64,000 bases of DNA from CADEFQ01 sp050249415 (GCA_050249415.1 JBFWQO010000007.1:166526-230525); one strand, 5' to 3'. Numbered from the stretch's first letter, positions 33,233 through 40,761 are shown. Numbers and translations: made by a program. The notes: a model not told the origin generated them from the sequence alone.

Positions 33233-35188
33233 ATGAAACTGAAGACCGTACACATCCGCATGTTCCGCAACATCCTTGACTCCACAGAGGTGAAGGTCGA
33301 GGACAAGGTGACGTGCCTCGTCGGCAAGAACGAATCCGGTAAGAGCGCCTTTTTGAACGCGCTGTGGCGATTGAAGCCCGCGCGCGTCAAGCAGGAGTTT
33401 GTCATCCACGATCACTACCCAGCCTGGCTGGAGAAGCGGCACCGTAATGAGGGCGTGAACCAGAAGGAATTCGAGCCGGTGGAGGTCTGTCTCGAATGGG
33501 AGCCCGCGGACGTGAACGCGATGGAGTCGAAGTTCGGCCCCGGCGTTGTCACCGTGGGGACCAAGTTGCGCCTGTGGAAGAACTACAGCAACGAGTTCCG
33601 CTGGGAGAGCGGTTGTAACGAGAAGCAGGCCGTCAAGAATTTCGTCGGCAATAATCCTGTCCCAGTCGCCGAGCAGACTGCTTACGCCGCGCTCGCGGAT
33701 TTCGAGGCGTTGAAGGAGATGCTCGCCGCGGACGTGGAGAAAAGCAAAGAGGTGGCAGAAGACCTCAAGCTGTTCAGCAATGGACACTCGGCGCTCAAGG
33801 CGCTCTTCGGCAATGCGGATAACTTCGATGACGCTACGTGGGAAATCGCCGATGAGCGCCTGCCGGAGTTCTTCTATTTCGCTGACTACAGCAAGCTGCC
33901 CTACAGCGTGAAGATTCAAGACGTGCTGAAGAACGACAAGCTCAGCGACTCAGACGCCACGGCCCGCGCGCTGCTAATGCTCGGCGGCACTGAGAAGGAC
34001 TACATGCTGAACCCGGAGTACGAGCGTCGGAAGCGCGAGCTTGAGAACGTGGCCAACGTGCTGACCGAAGACGTGAACAACTACTGGTCTCAGAACCCGG
34101 AGCTCCGCGTGCAGCCCGATATCACGCAGCGCACCGTATCGAACCAGCAGGGGCAGCAATCCGTCCTCGATGAAATGAAGCTGCGCATCTGGGACAACCG
34201 GCATTCCCTGTCGCTGCCATTCAACGAACATTCGGCCGGATTCCAATGGTTCTTCTCGTTCCTCGCGGCATTCTCAGAATACGAGCATCGCGATCCGCCG
34301 GTGGTGATCCTGCTGGACGAGCCTGCGGTGGGCCTGCACGCGAAGGCGCAGGCCGATTTCCTGCGGTTCATCGAGGAGCGCCTGACCAAGCGCTGCCAAG
34401 TCATCTACACCACGCACTCGCCGTTCATGGTGCAGCCGGGCAAGCTGGAGCGCGTGCGGCTGGTGGAGGACCGCGGCAAGCAGGAGGGAGCGGTGCTTTC
34501 CAGCGATGTGCTCACCCGCGACCGCGACACGCTGTTCCCGCTGCAAGGCGCGCTCGGGTACGACCTCGTGCAGCACCTGTTCGTCGCCGAGAACAACGTC
34601 GTTGTGGAGGGCACGTCCGACTACGCCTACCTCAAGCTCATCTCGGACTTCATCGCGTCGAAGGGCGGCCGCACCAGCCTCGATCCGAAGTGGAGCATCG
34701 TGCCGGTGGGCGGGGCGGACCTGATCCCCACCTTCGTCGCGCTACTCGGCAACCATCTCAAGGTGACGGTGCTGGTGGACTCCCGCAAGGAAGGCCATCA
34801 GAAGCTCGAGCGCATGGCGAAGGACGGCTACTTGGAGAAGCAACGCATCATCCTCGTCGGCGATGTCCTCGGCCGCAAGACGGGCGATATTGAGGACTTG
34901 TTCGAGGAGGACGAATACCTCGGGCTCTACAACAAGGCGTTCGGCAAGGCGATCAAGGCCAAAGACCTCAAGGGCAACGACCCCATCGTCGCGCGGATCG
35001 CGCGTCATGAGGGAGTGGAGCGCTACGATCACGGCCGCCCGGCGGACGTGCTGCTGCGCGAGCGCGAAGCCATCCTGTCGAAGTTGAGTGAGGAAACGCT
35101 GAAGCGGTTCGAGGATCTGTTCGGCCGCATCAACAGAACGCTTACGAATGAACCGGAGCGTTATACGGCTCTCTGTCTGGCCACTTGA
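33233..35188 (+). CDS. OLD-family ATP-dependent nuclease (AAA plus TOPRIM), cassette 2
   Basis: A 651-residue overcoming-lysogenization-defect type protein. Its ABC-like ATPase has HIRMFRNILDSTEVKVEDKVTCLVGKNESGKSAFLNALW (Walker A GKNESGKS), the signature near SAGFQWFFSFL, Walker B PPVVILLDEPAVGLH and the switch His in YTTHSPFMV. A C-terminal TOPRIM domain (about 450-570) has NNVVVEGTSDYAYLKL (Glu) and VTVLVDSRKEGHQK (Asp). The ATG at 33233 has TTGGAGAA 6-10 nt upstream. OLD nucleases act in anti-phage systems. This is unusually large for a cassette gene. Confidence 0.9.
   Translation: MKLKTVHIRMFRNILDSTEVKVEDKVTCLVGKNESGKSAFLNALWRLKPARVKQEFVIHDHYPAWLEKRHRNEGVNQKEFEPVEVCLEWEPADVNAMESKFGPGVVTVGTKLRLWKNYSNEFRWESGCNEKQAVKNFVGNNPVPVAEQTAYAALADFEALKEMLAADVEKSKEVAEDLKLFSNGHSALKALFGNADNFDDATWEIADERLPEFFYFADYSKLPYSVKIQDVLKNDKLSDSDATARALLMLGGTEKDYMLNPEYERRKRELENVANVLTEDVNNYWSQNPELRVQPDITQRTVSNQQGQQSVLDEMKLRIWDNRHSLSLPFNEHSAGFQWFFSFLAAFSEYEHRDPPVVILLDEPAVGLHAKAQADFLRFIEERLTKRCQVIYTTHSPFMVQPGKLERVRLVEDRGKQEGAVLSSDVLTRDRDTLFPLQGALGYDLVQHLFVAENNVVVEGTSDYAYLKLISDFIASKGGRTSLDPKWSIVPVGGADLIPTFVALLGNHLKVTVLVDSRKEGHQKLERMAKDGYLEKQRIILVGDVLGRKTGDIEDLFEEDEYLGLYNKAFGKAIKAKDLKGNDPIVARIARHEGVERYDHGRPADVLLREREAILSKLSEETLKRFEDLFGRINRTLTNEPERYTALCLAT
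35126..35166 (+). other. attC: Candidate short attC2 overlapping the end of the OLD gene
   Basis: GCCGCATCAAC (35124-35134, an R''-like box with one extra base) and GTTATAC (35160-35166, R') flank AACGCT...AGCGTT (a 6-bp inverted repeat). GCCGCATCAAC is close to the complement of the OLD cassette's own start TTATGCGGC. The site lies inside the last 20 codons of the OLD gene, so it is a truncated or fused attC. Confidence 0.5.
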
Positions 35189-35213
35189 CGTTATGACGCC
35201 ATAGCGTCAATAT
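35185..35213 (+). promoter_or_regulatory. Promoter/operator of the CopG/RelE-type module
   Basis: TTGACG (35185-35190), 17 nt and CAATAT (35208-35213) form a near-consensus promoter. TTGACG and CGTCAA (35205-35210) are also the arms of a palindrome, suitable for an RHH repressor. The predicted transcript start is at or next to the ATG at 35220. Confidence 0.6.
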
Positions 35214-35219
35214 GGTCCT

Positions 35220-35450
35220 ATGAGCACCCCCAAGCGCGCCACGATCTACTTCGACGCCGAGGTTCACAAGGCCCTCCGTTTGCGCGCAGCAGCGAACGAC
35301 CAGTCGATATCGGATATGGTTAATGAGGCAGTGCGTGCCTCCCTGGCCGAGGACGCGGCAGACTTGGCGGCCTTTGACAAGCGAAAGCGGGAGCGCAGCG
35401 TTTCCTTCGATAGCTTCGTGCAAGGCATGAAGCGGCGTGGCGTCATATAG
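35220..35450 (+). CDS. Ribbon-helix-helix (CopG-like) antitoxin, cassette 3
   Basis: A 76-residue protein. RATIYFDAEVHKALRLRAAANDQSISDMVNEAVRASLAEDA is a CopG/Arc-type ribbon-helix-helix DNA-binding domain, and the tail FDKRKRERSVSFDSFVQGMKRRGVI would bind the toxin. The ATG at 35220 has no Shine-Dalgarno and coincides with the predicted transcription start, so translation may be leaderless. It overlaps the toxin gene by 14 nt. Confidence 0.85.
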   Translation: MSTPKRATIYFDAEVHKALRLRAAANDQSISDMVNEAVRASLAEDAADLAAFDKRKRERSVSFDSFVQGMKRRGVI

Positions 35451-35700
35451 CCTTTTCATCAAGCCTTCCGCTGGGAAGGAGCTTGAGGCCGTAGGCTCCA
35501 AGGCCGATCGCCTGCGTATCGTTGCGAAGATTCAGGCACTGGCCACAGAACCCCGTCCGCGCGGTTCGGCGAAGCTGGCGGGCTATGAAGATCGATATCG
35601 GATCCGCCAAGGCAACTTCAGGGTCGTCTATCTGATCGACGATGGAGCCAGTTTGGTCACCATCTACAAGATCGGTCATCGCCGGGATATCTATCGATGA
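35437..35700 (+). CDS. RelE/ParE-superfamily toxin, cassette 3
   Basis: An 87-residue RelE-fold protein starting at a GTG (35437): YSLFIKPSAGKELEAVG, DRLRIVAKIQALATEPRPRGSAKLAG, YRIRQGNFRVVYLIDDGASLVTIYKIGHRRDIY. The RIRxGxxRVxY core and C-terminal IGHRRDIY are those of RelE toxins that cleave mRNA on the ribosome. It ends 3 nt before the split attC3. Confidence 0.92.
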   Translation: MASYSLFIKPSAGKELEAVGSKADRLRIVAKIQALATEPRPRGSAKLAGYEDRYRIRQGNFRVVYLIDDGASLVTIYKIGHRRDIYR

Positions 35701-35703
35701 GCC

Positions 35704-35741
35704 GCATAACACCTCGCTGGAGCGCAGCCGTGGCCGATAAA
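35704..35741 (+). other. attC: attC3, left half (split by the IS)
   Basis: GCATAAC (R'', 35704-35710) and the L'' arm GCTGGAGCG, followed by CAGCCGTGGCCGATAAAGT, which is close to the same region of attC1. GCCGCATAA pairs with the cassette start TTATACGGC (35161). The site breaks off at the IS end. Confidence 0.8.
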
Positions 35742-37127
35742 GTAATGGCATGGACGCCCCTCATCGGCACGGCATCGTAGTACGTGCCAAAGTGGAAGTG
35801 CTGAACGACCACTTAAACCGAGAGGGGCATCCGAATGAACATTACGACGGTGGGGATCGATCTGGCAAAGAATGTCTTTCAGATTCACGGCGTTGATGAT
35901 CGCGGCCGCGTGGTGCTGCGTAAGGCGGTGAAGCGGGCGGAGCTGACGAAGGTCTTCGCGAACCTGCCGGCCTGTCTGATCGGCCTTGAGGCGTGCGGTA
36001 GCGCGCACTACTGGGCGCGACGGCTGCAGGAGTTCGGTCATACCGTGAAGCTGATGGCGCCGCAGTTCGTGAAGCCGTACGTGAAGACGAACAAGAACGA
36101 TGCGCGGGATGCGGAGGCTATCTGCGAGGCGGTGAGCCGTCCGAACATGCGTTTTGTGCCGGTGAAGAGCGTGGAGCAGCAGGCAGTTCTGGCGGTGCAC
36201 CGGGCGCGGCAGGGGTTTGTGGTTGAGCGGACCGCCCAGGCCAATCAGATTCGCGGATTGCTCTATGAGTTGGGGATTGTGATCCCCAAGGGCATTCACC
36301 ACCTCGAGCGGCGGCTGCTGCCGGAGATCTTGGAGGATGCCGAGAACGGACTGCCGGGGACGAGCCGAGAGTTGTTTGCGCGGATGTTCGAGCATTTTCG
36401 CGCGCTCAGCGAACACGTTCGGGAGCTCGAGCAGCAGATCAAGAGGTGGCATCGTCAGAGCGAGGCGAGCCAGCGGCTGGAAGCGATTCCGGGGATCGGC
36501 GCGCTGACGGCGAGCGCACTGGTAGCAAGCATCGCGGATGCCAGAGCGTTCAAGAGCGGCAGGCAGCTTGCGGCGTGGCTGGGTCTGGTGCCACGCCAGG
36601 CTTCCAGTGGCGGCAAGGAGCAGCTACTGGGGATCAGCAAGCGCGGGGACACGTATTTGCGCACGCTGCTGATTCACGGAGCACGGGCGGTGATGTTTCA
36701 TCGCATCCGCGGTGCCGCGGACGCGGATAGCTGGCTGATGAAGCTGCTGGCGACGCGCCACCGCAACGTGGCTGCGTGGCGCTGGCGAACAAGTACGCGC
36801 GGGTCGTCTGGGCGCTGCTCGCGCATCAGCGCGAGTACTGTGCGAGCCCGGTGTCGGCGGCGGCGTAGGGTCCAACGAACTGCACATCGAGCAACGATTG
36901 CACGGGCGTAGAAGTAAGGTGATGGCGTTACAGGTAAGACCGGGGTCGGCGGAACCTGAGTTTGGCACGGGACTTCGTGAGTCCGCTAAAGTGGTCAGGA
37001 GCCGACCAGCTGATTCCATCAGGGCCCGCGAATGACATTCGCACACAGAGGCCGGATGTATGGCTGCAATCTCTACCCGTAATCCAGAATCGAAAGCTGC
37101 GCTTGGCAAAACAGGGCGTCCATGTAT
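35742..37127 (+). mobile_element. IS110-family, IS1111-group element inserted in attC3
   Basis: A 1386-bp element. Subterminal inverted repeats CATGGACGCCC (35749-35759) and GGGCGTCCATG (37114-37124) lie about 7 bp and 3 bp inside the ends, the asymmetric arrangement of the IS1111 group, and no target duplication is seen. One transposase gene lies inside. It sits between the two halves of an attC, the target preference described for the IS1111-attC group. About 200 bp after the transposase (36912-37113) hold no other gene. Confidence 0.88.
35835..36911 (+). pseudogene. IS110/IS1111 transposase with a C-terminal frameshift
   Basis: A DEDD-type transposase: MNITTVGIDLAKNVFQIHGVDDRG (first Asp), LIGLEACGSAHYWARRL, KLMAPQFVKPYVKTNKNDARDAEAI, and the C-terminal IS116/IS110/IS902 domain LEAIPGIGALTASALVASIADARAFKSGRQLAAWLGLVPRQASSGGKEQLLGISKRGDTYLRTLLIHGARAV. 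After HRNVAA (about 36775) the reading frame is wrong. A one-base insertion would restore ALANKYARVVWALLAHQREY and a TAG at 36866-36868. The displayed frame runs on to 36911 with an Arg-rich nonsense tail. It is mutated or a sequencing error. Confidence 0.85.
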
Positions 37128-37173
37128 GCCAGAAGGAGAGCTGAGCGCGCGGCGCTCAGCTCAAACGTTAGAT
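37128..37173 (+). other. attC: attC3, right half
   Basis: GAGCTGAGCGC GCG GCGCTCAGCTC forms a strong local hairpin, followed by AACGTTAGAT with R' GTTAGAT at 37167-37173. CGCTCAGC is the L' partner of GCTGGAGCG at 35715 (one unpaired G in the left arm). Confidence 0.8.
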
Positions 37174-37178
37174 GGCTC

Positions 37179-37493
37179 TCAACGCTCCGCAATGATCTTG
37201 GCCAGCTCTCGATTCGACGTGCCAAGTGCCAATAGCGACTTCACCAGCAAGTCGAGCGAAACCGTTGGATCACCGGCTTCCATTTTTGCCACGCGCGATT
37301 GGCTAGAACGAAGCGACTGTGCCAACTGGCTCTGGGTCACGCCGCGCGATTGTCGGCGAGCCTTGAGGCCGTCTGCGAGCCTGAGACGCAGATCAATAAA
37401 CGCCGCCTCCTGCTCGCTCAGACCCAAGAAATCCTTGGCATCACCAACGCGCCAACCCTTTTCCGTCAGCTTCCTTCGCCTACTTTGCCGCAT
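37179..37493 (-). CDS. HigA-like XRE antitoxin, cassette 4 (inverted)
   Basis: A 104-residue protein with DLRLRLADGLKARRQSRGVTQSQLAQSLRSSQSRVAKMEAGDPTVSLDLLVKSLLALG, a complete XRE/Cro helix-turn-helix. The toxin gene lies upstream and overlaps it by 14 nt, the toxin-first order of higBA. The stop lies 5 nt from attC3. The pair is antisense to the normal cassette direction. Confidence 0.88.
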   Translation of the reverse strand: MRQSRRRKLTEKGWRVGDAKDFLGLSEQEAAFIDLRLRLADGLKARRQSRGVTQSQLAQSLRSSQSRVAKMEAGDPTVSLDLLVKSLLALGTSNRELAKIIAER

Positions 37494-37818
37494 TGTCGTA
37501 GTCCTTAAAACGCCTCTTGCATATACCGATAGCCAGCTTGGGTGTCGCTCGGGTCTTCTTCGAGAACACCTCGGCGATCACAATGGCATCGCTGTCGATC
37601 CGAAAAATCAGGCGCCAATTGCCGGTGGAGTCAATTACACGCAGTTCGTGGCAGCGGGCTCCGATCGAGGGCATCGGCCTTGAAGCTGGCATTTCAAGCA
37701 AGTCACCTCGTTGCACGCGCCGCAGTAGAAATCCCGCCTCAAGCCTTCCCTCCTTGGAGAAGGGCGGTGACTTCACTTCGCCATGCAGCCAGACGAGGGG
37801 CTTGTGCTTTGGGCTCAC
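37480..37818 (-). CDS. HigB/Gp49-like toxin, cassette 4 (inverted)
   Basis: A 112-residue RelE-superfamily protein: VWLHGEVKSPPFSKEGRLEAGFLLRRVQRGDLLEMPASRPMPSIGARCHELRVIDSTGNWRLIFRIDSDAIVIAEVFSKKTRATPKLAIGICKRRFKDYD. The CHELRVIDSTGNWRLIFRID core and VFSKKTRATP tail are those of phage-derived Gp49/HigB toxins. It is the first gene of the minus-strand pair, driven from its own promoter rather than the integron promoter. Confidence 0.9.
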   Translation of the reverse strand: MSPKHKPLVWLHGEVKSPPFSKEGRLEAGFLLRRVQRGDLLEMPASRPMPSIGARCHELRVIDSTGNWRLIFRIDSDAIVIAEVFSKKTRATPKLAIGICKRRFKDYDNAAK

Positions 37819-37829
37819 TGGGCGCAGTA

Positions 37830-37847
37830 TATGTCAGAACGGACATA
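37830..37847 (-). promoter_or_regulatory. higBA operator
   Basis: TATGTC AGAACG GACATA is a perfect 6-bp inverted repeat overlapping a minus-strand TATACT -10-like hexamer (37832-37827), 11 nt upstream of the toxin start. Confidence 0.65.
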
Positions 37848-37859
37848 GTGGGAAGAGCC

Positions 37860-37947
37860 ATCTAACACCTCGCTGGAGCGTACGCGTGAGAGATAAAATG
37901 CCAAGCTCAAACGTCGGCGTGCGCGCCGCTCAGCTCAATCGTTAGCA
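37860..37947 (+). other. attC: attC4
   Basis: R'' ATCTAAC (37860-37866), L'' GCTGGAGCG, L' CGCTCAGC and R' GTTAGCA (37941-37947). GCCATCTAA just before R'' is the exact complement of the cassette start TTAGATGGC (37168). It closes the array; no further attC follows before the tRNA-Arg gene. The 248 nt after it hold no gene I can support. Confidence 0.9.
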
Positions 37948-38195
37948 GGATGATGCAGAAATCGTCACGACACCAAAGATGGCGAATGCGGACACAGATT
38001 GCATTCGAGTGGAGTGGAGTTCCCTGGGAACTCCAGGTCGATCTGCCTGGCAGGCGTCAATGTGGCCTGACCAGGTGGTCGCGGCGGGCGGTCAGGAATA
38101 GGGCGCCAGGGCGCCGGTTCATGTCGGGGTGCGCTCGTGGTCCATTGAGGAATGAGTAAGATATAGCCGTACAGGCTGTGCGGCAGGACTTCGAG

Positions 38196-38573
38196 ATGCA
38201 TCCGTTTGCGGACCTCATCGGATTCACGATCGATTCCCGGGCATCCGGCAAGAGTTCGCTTTCGCTGCGGGTCGCACCACAGCACCTGAACCCGCACGGC
38301 GTCGTCCATGGCGCTGTCCTGTACGCCCTCGCGGACACGGCCATGGGAGCGGCGCTGTACACCACGCTGGCGGCGGACGAGCTATGCGCCACGATCGAGA
38401 TCAAGATCAGCTATTTCAAGCCTGTGATTACCGGCACCGCCTCGTGCGAAGGCGAGGTTGTGCACCGTGGCAGGACAGTGGCGAACCTCGATGCACGCGT
38501 CTATCTGGGGCGGGTACTGGTGGCGACGGCAAACGGCCACTACGCCATATTCGGGCGCTCAGCCGCGGCGTGA
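38196..38573 (+). CDS. PaaI-type hotdog thioesterase
   Basis: A protein of about 125 residues starting MHPFADLIGFTIDSRASGKSSLSLRVAPQHLNPHGVVHGAVLYALADTAMGAALYTTL. HGVVHGAVLYALADTAMGAAL carries the catalytic Asp on the long hotdog helix, and AKISYFKPV-type (IKISYFKPVITG) strands follow. A GTG at 38178 would add MRQDFE. It lies after the last attC without its own attC, so it is probably chromosomal. Substrate unknown. Confidence 0.88.
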   Translation: MHPFADLIGFTIDSRASGKSSLSLRVAPQHLNPHGVVHGAVLYALADTAMGAALYTTLAADELCATIEIKISYFKPVITGTASCEGEVVHRGRTVANLDARVYLGRVLVATANGHYAIFGRSAAA

Positions 38574-38691
38574 AGAGACGATAACCCGTACGGCTGAACC
38601 GCTTGGCGGCGGGCCCTCGTTGCTGTATTCTCCCGCGCCTCGTACGAGTTGCCTGCCGGCTGCATCTGATTGATTTTACAACGGTTTCGGC

Positions 38692-38768
38692 GCGCCCGTA
38701 GCTCAGCTGGATAGAGTACCTGGCTACGAACCAGGTGGTCGGGAGTTCGAATCTCTCCGGGCGCGCCA
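38692..38768 (+). tRNA. tRNA-Arg (anticodon ACG)
   Basis: Acceptor stem GCGCCCG/CGGGCGC (38692-38698 with 38758-38764), anticodon stem CTGG...CCAG with loop CTACGAA (anticodon ACG), T-loop GTTCGAATC, discriminator G and encoded CCA. Its 3' 45 nt are the left attachment site of the island. Confidence 0.97.
38724..38768 (+). other. attL, 45-bp island repeat in tRNA-Arg
   Basis: CTACGAACC...GCGCGCCA from the anticodon loop to the CCA end is repeated exactly at 59318-59362. Confidence 0.96.
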
Positions 38769-38800
38769 TTCCATCAAGCACTTACAAATCATTTCGGCGC

Positions 38801-39883
38801 TCAATGAACCGAACGTAGCGAAAACGTAGCGTTCGCTGCTACGTTTTCGGCCGCCGGCGTAACCGTGAGATGCGAAACTGGTCGCCGCTCGATGCGCTCC
38901 GCGACGGAGCTCAGTTTCTCCGGCGCCAGATGCGCATAGCGCAGCACCATCTCGTACGACTTCCAGCCTCCCAGTTCCATCAGCTCCGGCAGCGAGGTGC
39001 CGCTCTGCACGTGCCAGGAGGCCCAGGTGTGCCTCAGGTCGTGGAAGCGGAAGTCCTCGATGCCGGCGCGCTGCTTCGCCTTGTCCCACGCCGTCGAGCT
39101 CTGGCGGATGCGCTGACCGGCGAAGGTGAAACACCAACGCGGATGCTGACCGAGCGTCGCTTCGAGCGCGGCCATGGCATCCGCGTTGAGCGGAATGCCG
39201 CGACCCTCGCCCGATTTCGTCGTGCCGTGATCGAGCCAGGCGACCTTGCGGACGAGATCCACGCGGTTCCATTCGAGCCCGTGGATCTCCCCGGCACGGC
39301 AGCCGGTCGCGAGTGCGAACCTCACGATCGGTTTCATGTGCCGGGGCAGGGCTTCGATCAATCGGTCAGCCTCCTCGCGTCTCAGGAAGCGCACGCGCCG
39401 GCGGGGCTCTCTCAGCATGCGAATCTTCGGAACCGCCCGGAGCCAGCGCCAATCCTGATGCGCGACGTTCAAGATCCTCCGAACCACCTCGAGTGCGCGA
39501 TTGACGGTCGCGTTCGAGACACCATCCTTCGACTTGCGATCGCGGATGAACGGCTGCAAGACCGTCATGTCGATCGCATCCAGCCGCCGGGACCGGAGAT
39601 ACGGGTCGAGCTTCTGCAGATGAAACCTGTCATCCGGGAGGCTCTTCTTGTCTCCGAACTCCTCGAGATATCGCACGACCGCTTGCTGCCATACGACGAT
39701 GCCGAGGAGCCCCTGCTGCCGGGCTTCAAGCGCCTCGCCCTTCAGGCGGACTGCGAAGGCCTCGGCGGCGGTGCGATCGACACACCCAGTGCTCTGGCAT
39801 ACGCGGCGTCCGTCTGCGAGGACGAGGTTGATCCACCAGAACCGCGAGTCCTTGCGGCGGTAGAGTCCACGTTCACGGGCCAT
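38801..39883 (-). CDS. int: Tyrosine recombinase (island integrase)
   Basis: A 360-residue phage-type integrase. The N-terminal part (MARERGLYRRKDSRFWWINLVLADGRRVCQSTG) is an arm-binding domain, then the core-binding SAM-like region. The catalytic domain has Arg in ALATGCRAGEIHGLEW, HDLRHTWASWHVQSG (His-x-x-Arg), GGWKSYEMVLRYAHL (Trp and the nucleophilic Tyr). It reads toward the tRNA. An upstream start at 39913 is possible. The last codons (ATFSLRSVH) are encoded by a palindrome that may itself be an integrase site. Confidence 0.95.
   Translation of the reverse strand: MARERGLYRRKDSRFWWINLVLADGRRVCQSTGCVDRTAAEAFAVRLKGEALEARQQGLLGIVVWQQAVVRYLEEFGDKKSLPDDRFHLQKLDPYLRSRRLDAIDMTVLQPFIRDRKSKDGVSNATVNRALEVVRRILNVAHQDWRWLRAVPKIRMLREPRRRVRFLRREEADRLIEALPRHMKPIVRFALATGCRAGEIHGLEWNRVDLVRKVAWLDHGTTKSGEGRGIPLNADAMAALEATLGQHPRWCFTFAGQRIRQSSTAWDKAKQRAGIEDFRFHDLRHTWASWHVQSGTSLPELMELGGWKSYEMVLRYAHLAPEKLSSVAERIERRPVSHLTVTPAAENVAANATFSLRSVH
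38819..38849. other. Palindrome at the left island end
   Basis: CGAAAACGTAGC (38819-38830), 7 nt, GCTACGTTTTCG (38838-38849). The motif AAAACGTAGCGTT recurs at 59212-59224 near the right end. Candidate integrase arm sites. Confidence 0.55.
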
Positions 39884-40218
39884 AGAATCTCCTTCCAGGC
39901 CCGCCCTCGGCACTTATCCTGTTGCATGCGCGCGTCGAGATCAATCCGGTCGTAGAGCTTGCAGCGGCCCTTGCGGATGTAGGGGAGGGCCATCGAGTCG
40001 AAGAAGCGCAGGCTGCAGCGGACGTAGGCGGCGGCTTCACGTTTCGTGAGGTATCGAAAGGTCGCTGGGCCTTCCTGGGCGGTCGCCGGCGCCGCGGATG
40101 ACGGCTCGATCCTTCGAGGTCGTGGTGGTGAGAAACTAAGCTGCAGCTGTCCCATCCGGGCGTCGACGATGCCGATGTCACGGGCGAATCGCGAGAGCAG
40201 GAATGAAGGGACATTCAT
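39742..40218 (-). CDS. HTH protein, candidate excisionase
   Basis: A 158-residue protein. The centre, RYLTKREAAAYVRCSLRFFDSMALPYIRKGRCKLYDRIDLDARMQQDK, is a MerR/AlpA-like HTH_17 domain as found in excisionases and directionality factors. The C-terminus (GSGGSTSSSQTDAAYARALG) is a low-complexity tail seen in relatives. It overlaps the integrase start by about 142 nt in another frame, so the two may be translationally coupled. Confidence 0.75.
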   Translation of the reverse strand: MNVPSFLLSRFARDIGIVDARMGQLQLSFSPPRPRRIEPSSAAPATAQEGPATFRYLTKREAAAYVRCSLRFFDSMALPYIRKGRCKLYDRIDLDARMQQDKCRGRAWKEILWPVNVDSTAARTRGSGGSTSSSQTDAAYARALGVSIAPPPRPSQSA

Positions 40219-40344
40219 ACGAAACCGATTGGCTCCGCGATCTACCCCGTCAGCGGGTCAAACTCTAGGTCCCGAAGTTTCTGTCGCGCCTGCTCCGCCC
40301 CGTCAGTTGAAATCCCGCGATTCGGGTCCATACTGGCTAGGCCT

Positions 40345-40480
40345 GTCAGTGTCTACGACGCATCGTCGTGGGTTGCGCTGAAGGCTCCATGGCGGCAGGG
40401 ATGCGCCCGGGATGGTGGCCCTGAAGACTTCGGTCTGAGCGGCTGCGAGCCCGATGGTTCCGAAAGGAACCGCGGGGTAA
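40345..40480 (+). repeat. 136-bp structured repeat, copy 1
   Basis: Together with the copy at 40762-40897 it is identical at 133 of 136 positions (the differences are the three adjacent bases GGA, 40399-40401, against CCT). Each copy contains several strong hairpins: CGACG CAT CGTCG, AGAC TTCG GTCT (a UUCG tetraloop) and GGTTCC GAAA GGAACC (a GNRA loop). No open frame runs across it in a plausible way. Confidence 0.95.
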
Positions 40481-40761
40481 AAGTCCCAGCGTATAGGCCT
40501 GGCTGCCGACGGCCCCGGACTCCCGTTAACTTCTGGGGGGCTGGTAAGGAGCTTCAGCCGGCCAGAGGCGAAGGTGCCGACACGGGGGCGCGGTCGCGGA
40601 TGGCTCGGCGTCCGTTGGCCGGACACTCGTGGCGCCGGAAGGCGCTCCGGTGGATTGCGGTTCGGCTCCTACTGACTTTGTTCGCCGCCGGTATCGGCGG
40701 CGGGACTTGGGAGATGAGAGTGGAATACGCAAGGTCGCTGGAACATGGTGTCGCGGTGGAG

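Noticed and set aside
38196..38573. PaaI thioesterase as a fifth array cassette
   Set aside because: No attC lies between its end and the tRNA-Arg gene, and no sequence complementary to the start TTAGCAGG was found downstream.
38428..38781. Reverse-strand ORFs over the tRNA-Arg and its attR copy (for example 59301-59582)
   Set aside because: They contain ARPERFELPTTWFV, the antisense translation of this tRNA, a known annotation artefact.
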